From Albugo candida (Eukaryota > Oomycota > Peronosporomycetes > Albuginales > Albuginaceae), in the NCBI GenBank assembly GCA_905220665.1, contig CAJNAR010000169.1:186001-250000 (forward strand): 64,000 nucleotides of DNA. The letters are read 5' to 3'. Position numbers and translations under genes: made by a program. Shown piece after piece: positions 44,411 to 54,890 of the stretch. Position 1 is the stretch's first letter; each line of letters opens with the position of its first letter. The notes under the pieces were generated by a model. It was not told the origin of the DNA and did no database searches. It saw only the letters and a list, made by a program, of their open reading frames with translations.

Positions 44411-46681
44411 TTACAGCAGCTTACTTTTTTTAAGGCGTTGTAACATACGCATTGAGAGGAAACCGCTGAGTGTCGTGATAGACAAACCACATCCCATTGC
44501 TACCCATCCGATCCAAGGCCCCGGGTCCGGAAATACATAACTTCCAATATCCAAATCCCAATGAGGTTCTGTCCAAATTGGATTATTCTTGTCGATGATA
44601 GAATATAAACCCAAAGTTTCGGTCCGTGCAAGCCCCGGACTCATTGCATCGTGGAAGAAAGCCACTCGACGGCGACATCGACCCGGATAAACGCATTCTT
44701 TTGCAGGATCTTGGCATGCTTGAGTTCGACTGCAGTGTTTCTTATCCGTTGCAGCGTTTTCCGAACGATTAGTGGGGGAAAGTGTTGAGGCCAAAAATGA
44801 GCGGATGAAGACCTCATACGCATTGGGAAATATTCTTGTTCGATATGTTTTATTATTCCATAAGCCTTGGCCCAAAGACGTGAGATAATCTTGGCCGTTT
44901 GACGTCATGAGCAAAGACTGGCGGTTTATATCGATTGAACCAGTTTGCAGGGTTACAGGCTGCTGGTACGAAGGCTCCGCGGTTGCAGTAAGATCCAGGT
45001 ATTCAATCATTGTACTCACAAATGGCTCCGAGGTTTGTGCAATCAAGTCGCATGACCAATCTGTCGCGATGCAATCCAACAAATCTCGAACAAGAACTAA
45101 ATCCACTTTAATCGCCTTCAGCCGAGTTGAATTGACAGTGGTTTCTGACCCATTCATAGTGGCCAGTACAAACAAACTCTGAGCAATGATTTCAGCGGCG
45201 GTAGCAACTGCGTTTGGATCAACAGCACTCAGAACGTCGTGATGCGTATTGTACAAAGTACCATTAACAAATTCCTCGTCGTATCCTGCAAAGACTGCGC
45301 TTTTTAATCCAGCTTGACCATACTCCTTCTCATTCAGAAACGATAGCAGTGAAGTTGGTGGTAGAGAGTTATTCACGCTAGACTTGGCAACTATGCTAGG
45401 TTGTGATGCTGGACAGTCTTTGATTATATCGAGTAGCGACCGAGATTTTACATCGGACGGTTCGGCTAAACGAGGATTCTCATGAACGAAAAACTGCTTT
45501 CGGTCCGACGGCAACACCCCGACTTGATCGATTGCGATCGCGTACGCCAATTTGGATAGATTCAGGTGAGCAAAGTTCATGTTGAAATGGATTGGATCTG
45601 TACAGATATTCTCTCCGAGAATAGAGTGTGAGTTAAAAGCAGGCGCTTTACAAGCTGCATACATGTTTGTCCCATTTTTACGAGCGGCAGTTTGGAATTT
45701 TTGAATGTCACTTAAAAAGCGTCTTGATCCGACAAAACCATACTTTTCACTTTGAAATGCACCAAATACAATCGGTCGAATGAGTTCATCGTCTGAAACT
45801 GTCTGTAGTGCGTGTGCTGCAGCCAAAAGTGCAACGATTCCAGAAACTGCCGTGTTTGCACCCGGGGCAAGTACTTGAGAGAGCGACTTTGCGTCCATAC
45901 CGGCCATCACCATGATCCATTCCCCGTTGGAATGGCGCATCGTCTCTCTCAAATCACCATGTTTTGTATGACGATATCCCCAGATAGATTGCCCTCCAAT
46001 CGGGTCGCAATGAGGAGCTTGTTTCCCGTTAATGTCCTCAAATTCCAAACATTCCACCGAATTCATTTTTGATGGCCCAAAATAGTAATTCATAAACGCG
46101 CGGTATTCTGGATACGAATTAGATGTTTCTCTGTCTCTGTTTTGACGGGCTTTTTCTAGGAATTTTTGGCCCACAGTAGCGCTTGATAGCAGGACAACGG
46201 AGAATGGAAATGCTTGTTCTAGAATGTTGGTCCCGGTCGGATTGTACTGGTGTTGACTTTGCCAAAACGGATTCAAGTTCTGATCTATAGTTCCCCGTCC
46301 CTGTGGCGTCTTTGAGTCGAATGAAGTGTTTCCATGAGTGGGAATGATAAAGATTCCAGCGATTTTCTGGTGCAAAGCGGGAGAAATCTTAGTCAGCAAA
46401 AACTCTGGAAGAAGTAGTGTGACTTGATACGAGAGTGTTTGTAATTTGTCGAGGTCTTTACGAGCCTCAATAAGATATAAAGGCGCAATATCTTGGTGAG
46501 AGCGACCGTGACTGCCGACGTCACCGTTGGCGTGAAACGAACGTACAAATTCTCCGCCAGAAGCGATAAGTTGCTCGGGTGTACCTGCGCTTATTGCAGA
46601 GGAGAAGACGAATTGAAAGTGACGGAGCCAAAGTATGAAAGGAACGGAAATGTAAAGCTTTGGCCGGCGAAACATTCTCAA
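44411..46681 (-). CDS. NCSTN: Nicastrin (gamma-secretase subunit)
   Basis: 756 residues, one exon. Signal/anchor near residues 9-30, a large lumenal domain with N-glycosylation sites, and one membrane segment near the C terminus (IGWVAMGCGLSITTLSGFL) followed by a short basic tail, exactly the nicastrin topology. Diagnostic blocks include HCDPIGGQSIWG (225-234), the peptidase-like LAPGANTAVSGIVALLAAA and FGAFQSEKYGFVGSRR (306-321), equivalent to the animal G-E-x-x-D-Y-I-G-S block. The glutamate (Glu312) is kept while the following Asp is Gly. Nicastrin recognises substrate N termini for the presenilin protease complex. Length is close to the animal protein (about 700). Confidence 0.9.
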   Translation of the reverse strand: MRMFRRPKLYISVPFILWLRHFQFVFSSAISAGTPEQLIASGGEFVRSFHANGDVGSHGRSHQDIAPLYLIEARKDLDKLQTLSYQVTLLLPEFLLTKISPALHQKIAGIFIIPTHGNTSFDSKTPQGRGTIDQNLNPFWQSQHQYNPTGTNILEQAFPFSVVLLSSATVGQKFLEKARQNRDRETSNSYPEYRAFMNYYFGPSKMNSVECLEFEDINGKQAPHCDPIGGQSIWGYRHTKHGDLRETMRHSNGEWIMVMAGMDAKSLSQVLAPGANTAVSGIVALLAAAHALQTVSDDELIRPIVFGAFQSEKYGFVGSRRFLSDIQKFQTAARKNGTNMYAACKAPAFNSHSILGENICTDPIHFNMNFAHLNLSKLAYAIAIDQVGVLPSDRKQFFVHENPRLAEPSDVKSRSLLDIIKDCPASQPSIVAKSSVNNSLPPTSLLSFLNEKEYGQAGLKSAVFAGYDEEFVNGTLYNTHHDVLSAVDPNAVATAAEIIAQSLFVLATMNGSETTVNSTRLKAIKVDLVLVRDLLDCIATDWSCDLIAQTSEPFVSTMIEYLDLTATAEPSYQQPVTLQTGSIDINRQSLLMTSNGQDYLTSLGQGLWNNKTYRTRIFPNAYEVFIRSFLASTLSPTNRSENAATDKKHCSRTQACQDPAKECVYPGRCRRRVAFFHDAMSPGLARTETLGLYSIIDKNNPIWTEPHWDLDIGSYVFPDPGPWIGWVAMGCGLSITTLSGFLSMRMLQRLKKSKLL

Positions 46682-48038
46682 TATATCAATTCTAACCTTA
46701 ACAGCTGTAACAAGCCATTACTTTGCATCTGTCGATTTAAGCGGATTTTGCTGCTTCTATTGGCGTTAGATGATCTCTTAAAAGCGAACAGTAGTTATAA
46801 AACATCTCATTGCATCTATTGAAAATGTGAAACGCTTCGCGGAGACATTCATCCGATACTTCGTGATCAAACGATTTCAAAAACTGCGTCACAGCTGATT
46901 ACAAAAAAGGCAAACGCGATGTCCATTGATCCACCTTATTATGATAAAGGACATAGACTAAAGGAAGACACCGCATTTATCGTTTTGTAAGAGCTCTGGA
47001 TAGCTTGTTGGGAGCAGACGAATTTATATGGACCTTCTTCTCCTATAAGCGCTGAGAAAACGACAAATACGAAGTGTGCATGTAGCTTTAGGGGTCTGGA
47101 GATCCGTTCGAAGCAGCTCAGCCACGTCGTACGCTAGCACCGGCATCGAGCCTTTCTCCATTGTAATGGCTGCTTATGTACATTTAAAAAGAAGATAGCT
47201 TGCGTTCTCGGCTTTCGGCATCCCTGGCAAATCCGTCGGTGATGATTCATCCATAGTTATACGGAAGGAAGCGTGCATGAGATGTGGCATTTCACGAATT
47301 TCTTGAATTAGAGTATTGTATTACATCAAAGTTCATTGTTTGATCGAAGACTCGGTGATACTGGACTCCTTATTTGTACTTGACTCATTTAGCGAAATTG
47401 TCAATCGTACTTTTCCCATTATTCGCAAGTCCATTTTACGAGCTGACATGTAAATCACCATGTAGCAACACGGTCTCGCCGAATCAAACAGTCAATGACC
47501 ACAAGGAAGAGAGCCTTGACAGCTTCAGCCGTACAACGTATCTCCGTCAACTAGGATGCAAATAGAGTTAAGCTCAAGTATCTGCAACCGTAAAAAAGTA
47601 TCTTCATGTATTTAATTGACCCGAAACGATTCCGTACGCGATAACTTGTCTCCCCTTCAAAGTAGAACGTGTACGTTAAAGAGCGCGTTGTTCTCGGACA
47701 ATACATCGCAAATCGCTCAGCTTGCTTAAGTGCTGATAGTGTAAAGCTGAGAGTACTACGTAATTCTAACGGATTTGGAATTTGCATGTTTAGTATTCGC
47801 TTTGTGAGCAAGCAAAAGTTATCACAAATCCGTGCTCATTATGAGCCGTGCGAGGGTGAGATGGAAAACTATGTCGGTCTCTTGCAGCGCTTATAAGACG
47901 ATGATTTCGCCATTCATGAGTCATGCTCAATGGGTTGCGTTTCGTCAAGCTTCAACATCAGTGCAACGCCTAGGAGGTGACAGTAAATACTTTATGAAGA
48001 AACTCATTGCCGCAACACATAACAAAGAGCGTTCGTGC
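46682..48038. other. Intergenic stretch, no gene seen
   Basis: Holds the promoter of the minus-strand nicastrin gene and the 3' flank of the FAN-like gene. Short frames only. Confidence 0.5.
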
Positions 48039-51000
48039 TCACTTTCTAAAACTAGGCTCGTCAACATTTGTCGATGTAGCTTGCTGCAGTCTCCAAATGA
48101 GCAGCATTCCATCCATGCCACCCGACACAATCATCGACCCTGACGAACTTACTGTAAGGGATGTAATTGTACTCTCATGTGCGTGAGGAATATCGTAGAA
48201 AGGAGCGCTGATATGGCTTGAACCCACCTTCCAAAAGCATATCCTTCCACTGGTTGTACCACAAACAACGTAGACACCATCGCTTTTCATGCATCTATGC
48301 AGCCGGTCAAATAGAGTTGATAGACACATGCGCGTACACGTACCGAACTTGACCTGTGATGGGAAGTGCCACAAAGTAAGTGGAAACTCCTTCGAGGTTG
48401 ACCTGAATTAGCTCATTTTCAATTGTCACACACACAAATGAAGTATCATCGGGAAATGCTAGGGAAGCTATATCGCCGTATCGTGTGGGATTTATTGTCA
48501 CTTCTCGAACGCATACAAGTTGGTAAAGATCAATTAAATATATCCTTCCATTTCGGGATCCTGCTACCACAAACTTGCCATCTGGACTCGCGTCCATACA
48601 ATTGATTGCTTGATCCCATTCTGTAAATGTTCGTGCTGGTATAATAACAATCGATTCAACCGTATATCGCCAAATTTTAACAATCGCATCCCACGAGCTA
48701 GTGACAAGATAGTTTTTCGTTACGCAAATCGCGGAAACTCCATCGTAATGAGCAACTATTTTGTCAATTTGGCGACCAGATTGCACCGAGAACATATAGA
48801 CGCAATTATCCCAGCATCCGAGGAACACAAACCGTTCATTCGGCGATAAAGCGCAGCATGACAAAGCCATACCGCAATCGATCTCCTGTTTCAAAATGCC
48901 ATTTAAACTTGAACAAGCTTTGAAAGTGCAGTCTTTTGAAGTTGAGTATAAAGTGGCCTCTTTTCGTGAAAGAAGACAGCTTGTAACCTCACCGGAATGT
49001 ATATCATCGAGCACCTGAGAGCATTGCCAGCACCATGGATTAGCTGAACCCATTGGGCAAAGTCGATTCCATTTCCAGCGTCTTGAATATGGTTTTGTTC
49101 CATGCGTAACAGGTTTCTTGATACCACAAAAAGATAAGCTAGTGATCAAATCAGCCGCATAATCAAGCGGAAAAAGCAAGAAATGCTTTCTCGCAAGATG
49201 CTTCCGTTCCTGGAGAAAAAGTCCTTCTGATGCTTGGCTGCTCTCCACACCGTCTTTCGTTGATAGATATGTGCAGTCTGAATCAAGTTTCTGCATCGAA
49301 CGCTGACGAGCACGGGGAGAAACGATGAGTAATGTATCCGGCATTGTTTCATCGATTGAATCATTGCTACTTTGCGGTGCATTTCTGACAGGATGGGGCA
49401 TTGCGAACAATTGCCGAGGAGTTTGTCCAAATTCTTGAATTTGAGACTCGAGGGAACAGCGCTCCATAGGATCTTCAACATTCTCGAGGTCCACTGCGCC
49501 TTGATAGGATAGATAATAAAATACTAAATGCATCGCACATGTATCAATTATTCTCTCAGTCGTACGCAGCAAGATAACACGTACAATTGTCCGATTTCAA
49601 CGCTTGCTCTCCTTGTTGTTTGTACCCAAATATCAAATCTATCCAGTTGTGTAAATTGCCTGATACATATTCGCTTTCCAAGGCTGCCCGATTTATCTCA
49701 ATGAAACGAGTTGGGTCACTTAATGCCCAGGGAGGAAGCTCTACGTCATCAACTCTCTTCAAATCTTGTGTCAAACCAAAATCAAGGTGTTGGTGATTGC
49801 ATAACCAATCGTTTGGAGAAGAGTAGACATCATAAAATTCTGGGATGAGCTCTTTCAAGTCTGTGTAGTTGGTAAGACAGCTTTTCCAGCAATCCTGAAC
49901 GCTTCGGAAAAGCCTATCCGCGGTATCAAATTTTCCATTCTGTAGACATAACATAAATTGCGGATGCTTCCGAACTAGATAATATAAGACATATCCCGGT
50001 GTTGAGTAGTGCGTGCCGTATAAAAATGCCGGTGGCAGTCCTTCAGCTTCTTCACCTTGAGGCATCAGACTATGCCGAAGGCGAAAATACGCGAGGCGGT
50101 CATCATTTAGTGCACCGATTGGTTTGGAGAGATCGCGATATATGTTTTCATTGCTTAAATCAAGCTCATGACTTGTGTAATCAGTGAGGACCCACGGGAA
50201 TACAGGATATTGTGTTAGATCATTCTTTGTACGTCCGGATATAGTATTCAGGTGGAGGAGATAATCGTAGTTTGATATTTCTCGGCGTTTCCATCGCCAA
50301 AGCATTTCGCTAAGTCCAGGTAACGTGATAAGATGATTTAGTTCCGGTTGTGACATCACCATATCGTACGCAGAGTTACGATCGACTTGTGACTGGAAAG
50401 ACAGGAAGCATGTGTTTGCATTGTTGCGAATAAATTCTAATCCAACTTGACGCAACCGATGTCGACGTTTATGGATCTGCACAATTGATGTGTATGTAAA
50501 CGTGCACACTGAATCTCCGACGTTGTTGATTTTCGCTGGTTGGATGTAGACTCTATGTGGAATGGTTGAGTCAGAAGATTAGTTTATGCGATTGATGTCC
50601 ATACCTTTTGTTTGTGAGCATCAGATGACTAGGATACGTGAGCAAAGGTTCCACGACGTCAACATGTTTTGCCGTTGTGAAGAGCAATTTTTCTCGAAAA
50701 TCCACGAGTAAGCTAGAAAAAAGTAGCGGAAAATGTAAAAAAGAGTCAAGGTAGTATGCGAACACTCAACCTGAAGTCAAAACCCTGATTGAGGCGGCGA
50801 ATCAAGAACGGAGAAAGTAACGCAGCTTCTTCCGCTCGATTCAATATATGGTGAGAATGCTGGCCGATTGACCAAAACTTGTTTACATTCTCAAGAAATG
50901 CAGGAACTGCAGTGTGTAGTAGCCTGAATCTATATACTGTAGGCCATTGAGCTGTACGTGCGCCCTCACATGTCGCTTCTGAAGTCTCATGATACGCATA

Positions 51001-51436
51001 CGGATGATCTAATCCTCTCTCTTTCATCGCAACAACAATCCGTATCTTCAATGTAATATATTCCAAATCGCGTTCCTTGATCATTTCGAGAGGTTCTTTC
51101 ATCATTCGAAAGGCAAAGCGAATAATCGGCTGGAGAATGTCATTCGGTACGAAGAACAGGCCGCGTGTACAGACCTTAAGTCTCCCGGTATTGATTCTAG
51201 AGTATTGATCACGATTGAAAGATGAAAGCAGTCAGCCAGATAGTTTTATTTGTCGCCACCTTGAATCTTCTATTTCGACAATGCGCTGCACGCTGTAATC
51301 CTATTTATGATCAAAAGAAGTCATACGATCGCATGAGAAGAGATTAACGCATTACATCTAAGAAAAATTCCCCGTCTTCCATAAGTAAAAGATTAAAACG
51401 CGATTGTGCGGCGTTTTGTCGCCGAAAGATTGTCAT
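48039..51436 (-). CDS. FAN/NSMAF-type GRAM-PH-BEACH-WD40 protein
   Basis: Seven exons on the minus strand: 51436-51356, 51300-51260, 51196-50771, 50712-50605, 50552-49585, 49523-48344, 48294-48039; introns 49-63 nt. All phases fit, giving 1,019 residues. The first exon (MTIFRRQNAAQSRFNLLLME) aligns with the FAN start. A GRAM-like block follows (GRLKVCTRGLFFVPND, QPIIR). The PH-BEACH segment has YPSHLMLTNKRVYIQPAK and IHKRRHRLRQVGLEF. The BEACH domain spans about residues 304-585: NYDYLLHLN, DLTQYPVFPW, LSKPIGALN, GTHYSTPGYVLYYLVR, FKELIPEFYD, VDDVELPPWA, then GAVDLENVEDP and EFGQTPRQLF. WD40 repeats (ILCVTKNYLVTSSWDAIVKIW, SGGMDGMLLIW) fill the C terminus. FAN couples TNF receptor to neutral sphingomyelinase in animals; here a general membrane-trafficking adaptor role is inferred. 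Confidence 0.9.
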
Positions 51437-51485
51437 TCTTCGTAAGAAGTGCCGTATACATTTAAACAACACCCGACGCTACAAT

Positions 51486-53976
51486 TCAGCGCGTACTGGA
51501 CAGATTAGACGCACGCGGACTCCAAGGAGATTGAGTGTGATAATTTCTTGTGTACTTCAACACCATCATTTGATTCATTTTCTGAAGGAGAGTGGGATAA
51601 TGAACGTGGTCAGTCTCATGTAAGATTTTAGCGGGTCGAATACCCATGGCTTGGATCAATTGTTTTACTATAGTATCTCTCAACGCGTCAGGATCGATTA
51701 CGCACATGACATTAACAACTGTTCCAAACGATAAGTATCCAGTGCATTCAATATCTTCGACTTTGAGCGCATTCAAAAGAAGTGAATAATGCTCTCGAAT
51801 TTCTTTGAAATGCTGCTCACGTAGAGTCCTGATAAGGGCACCGGAACGAAAAAGCATTAGCTCCGAATCGCATAAAGGGAGGACCTTGTTGATTTGAAAC
51901 GGCATTTGCCCCGCATCGTGGCTCGCATCGTGCAAATTTATTATCAGAGCCTTCTCAATCTCTTTAAATTGAGTGCTTGTTTTCCTCGGAAAAAAATTCT
52001 TTAACGCCTTGATAGCATCCTGTAGCAATACCACTGCTTCCATAGATGACGGTACCAGTGTTTGCGCCAAAGTATGACTCAACGTTAGCAGATATTGCCG
52101 ACAAGTCCTGAGCATTTGTTCTTGTTCGGAGTAAATCTGATCACAGAGCGTCCCGGTCAAACAGAGAAGAAACATTTCGACCTCTGTGTCCCAAACATAC
52201 TCGTTCAAAGCAAGCAGCAAACTATAGCCAAATTCCGCGATCTTAGGTTGATATCCAAGCTTTCTGTATAAACGCTCATATAGAGCCATATCAATTGACA
52301 CGTGTAGACCGGCGTAGCGAGCATCTCGATTGAGCTTTTCAGTACAGACTTTACGAATAAGATCATCGACGATAGCTTTCTCGAAATGATGTATTCGAAC
52401 TTTTCCTTGATGTCGAAGATATTTCGGTACTTCATTGTGAACTCCAAGACCGATCACATGATTTAACTTGATCTTGATCCTCTCACGACGTACACATTGC
52501 TCCAAATTAGGCAATATGGTTGTTACTTGAGACGATAATCCACTCGGCAGCTCATTCATTTGCTTTGCTTGCTCAAGAAGCGTTTCCAAATCGAGAAGCG
52601 ACCCGGAGAGTTCTCGGAATTTGTTATAAGTCATTTCGAGTTGTTCTTGGGTGATAACAAGCTTCGAACGTACTTTTTCGATTTCGTGTGCAATCTACAT
52701 TGCATCTATCAGTGTTTATTGATATATGAACGTGAATTTGAAGCCTTACCCAAACCATTTGGAGCTCGGGCGTCGATTGTTTTGTGTAATAATCGATCCA
52801 AATCAACAGCACTCGAACGCTCTCATCTGTACCGAGCCAATACTTGACATTATCATGTGCTTGATTGATTGAAGTAAAGTCTTTGCTAATCATTTCTGCA
52901 GAATTCTCAACGGCAAAAATCAACTGATTCGGATCAACTGTTTCATGCCTTGTCGTGTGTTTTAATTCAGGTGCGTCGCACACAATACGTTTCCATTCTG
53001 GTCGAGGTGTTAAGCATCCTTTTTGGATCTGATCGCATTCTACCAGCTTTTCTAATTTCTGCTGTAGACCTGACAACACTTCGTGTGCGCTGCATTTTTT
53101 GCACAACGCAATTGTGATTTGTTGCTCCAATTTCTGTATTTTTGACTCAGTCAGCTGTTTATCCCCCTGGAGCTTTTCATGTCTGCACAGCACAGCTTGG
53201 TGCATCTCCCGGAGTTGCTGTGTGAAAGTCTCTTCTTGTTCGTCTCTAAATGTATCTTGCAAGACCTTTTTTGCTTCCGCCTCAATCTTCGCTATGTCAT
53301 TTCCACGTTCCTGATAAGACTTCAGTTTCGCTGCCAAAAATTCGCAGTGCTCCCTTTTTCTTTCTTCCTGTGAGATAAGGAAAGCATACTTTTTCTCACT
53401 TTTTTCGACTGCAACTGCTTCTGCCTCTTTCTGAGAAGGCACATCTATTTGATCGGTTTCGAGGAGTTGTAGATTACTACGTAGCGTCACTAGCCGATTT
53501 TCAAACGATTTTCGAATTAGCATTTCTTCTCGGCATCTGGATTGTGCGAGCTTTTTTTTACGATCCATTTCTTTCACCAGTCGTTCTAAATGTTCCAAGT
53601 GAAAAAAATGTTCGCTACCAAGTAGCTCTTCCCAATTACATGCCTTCCAATTCTCCATTTGCGGATCTGAGATGTTATAGACAGCCTCCACAAGCACGGG
53701 AGCGATCTGATGCAACAGTACAGATTTGACCGTGGTAGAGAGAAGGTGACTTGTTTGTAAACTATGGAATGTCTTAAACGTTTCGTAAGCTCTTTTCTGT
53801 CGTTCGTTTACAGATAGATTACCCGACTGATATAGCCCACCCGTATCCAGCCCTTTTTCTGGTATACTTGGCACGCTGGAACGCCTTGTATCGTGAACTT
53901 GACGATGCAGATTTTGGGGACGTGGATGTACCAAAGATTTATGTGGAGGTGTTATCCGAATCATTTGGGAGTGCAT
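51486..53976 (-). CDS. TSNAXIP1-like coiled-coil protein
   Basis: Two exons: 53976-52750 and 52694-51486, with a 55-nt intron (GTAAGG...GTAG). The frame is open further up to an ATG at 54093, but that adds a hydrophobic stretch that looks like non-coding read-through, so I prefer the Met at 53976 (811 residues). Residues about 50-370 are largely coiled coil. The block LTPRPEWKRIV matches the T-P-R-P-x-W landmark of TSNAXIP1, and after the splice GLGVHNEVPKYLRHQGKV matches its G-L-G-x-x-x-x-x-P-x-F/Y-L-R-x-x-G block; an EF-hand-like helical region follows. TSNAXIP1 and relatives are cilium/sperm-associated; zoospore flagella are the likely site here, which is inference. Its stop is only 49 nt upstream of the FAN-like start. 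Confidence 0.6.
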
Positions 53977-54093
53977 ATAGGCATTGATGAGCACAATTAA
54001 GAATACCACCAACGATTTAAAACCAAATATTCTATATTTGGCAGTGTGCGAATCAACGGAAGATTTGACAGCGATGGCCAAGTAGTAATGCAC

Positions 54094-54890
54094 ATTGAAA
54101 TTGTCATTATATTCATGGAAATCCTACCCATCATATGACAAGAAAGTATACATATGAATCCTTCACATTATCACGACACTGGGCTTTGGTTCTGAACAGT
54201 AATGATAGATCACTCAAGTGCTCTCATAACAGTGCTCTTCGAGTGTGTATAATTTATTTGATACTAGTTGCGGTGTTTAGCCTATTGTTGTGGATCAAAG
54301 AACTAGCTTGTATGATTACGAATTTCGCACGATAATGTTGGCTAGATGCAATCGATATTGGTATTTATGAAGCACAAGTAAACTCGCATGGACTGAATTA
54401 GATCGTAGCTTATTCTTACTGTCATCTGTAGCCACAACATGATTCAATGCGGAGCTACGGATTCTGACACATCCGACTTCTAAGCAAATGTGCGTCGAGT
54501 CTACAATTCGTGTTGCCAACAAACAACTGTTGTAATTTTACATTATCTTTATCGCAATACGAGCAGAAAGAAATAATCAAAGGAATCATCAAAGCATCAA
54601 TACTCTATAGATTTGATATGTAAATCTTCCCGTTGCAGTATTAGTCTTTTGCCTCCACTTTATTCAGCATACTCCAGACTGTTTCATTGACCTGTTTGGC
54701 TTTTGCAACGTTGTCTGGTCACATCTGACTTAGTTCTAGATATCCAACGCCGCTTTGCGTGAGTCTTTTACAAACAGACACATAGATCTTCTTGGGGAAT
54801 CTTTGACTTGATATAAAAATGTCACGAACAACAACCACATCACTACAATTGGACCAGCTCAGATCCAGAAAGCACCGATTGAAGAATAAA
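54094..54890. other. Divergent promoter region, no gene seen
   Basis: Lies between the minus-strand TSNAXIP1-like gene and the plus-strand astacin-like gene. Only short frames. The nearest upstream ATG in frame with the astacin-like start is at 54819 and would add 24 basic residues ahead of the signal peptide. Confidence 0.45.

Noticed and set aside
53977..54093. N-terminal extension of the TSNAXIP1-like protein to the ATG at 54093
   Set aside because: It adds a hydrophobic stretch unlike the family; the next Met gives a more typical start.
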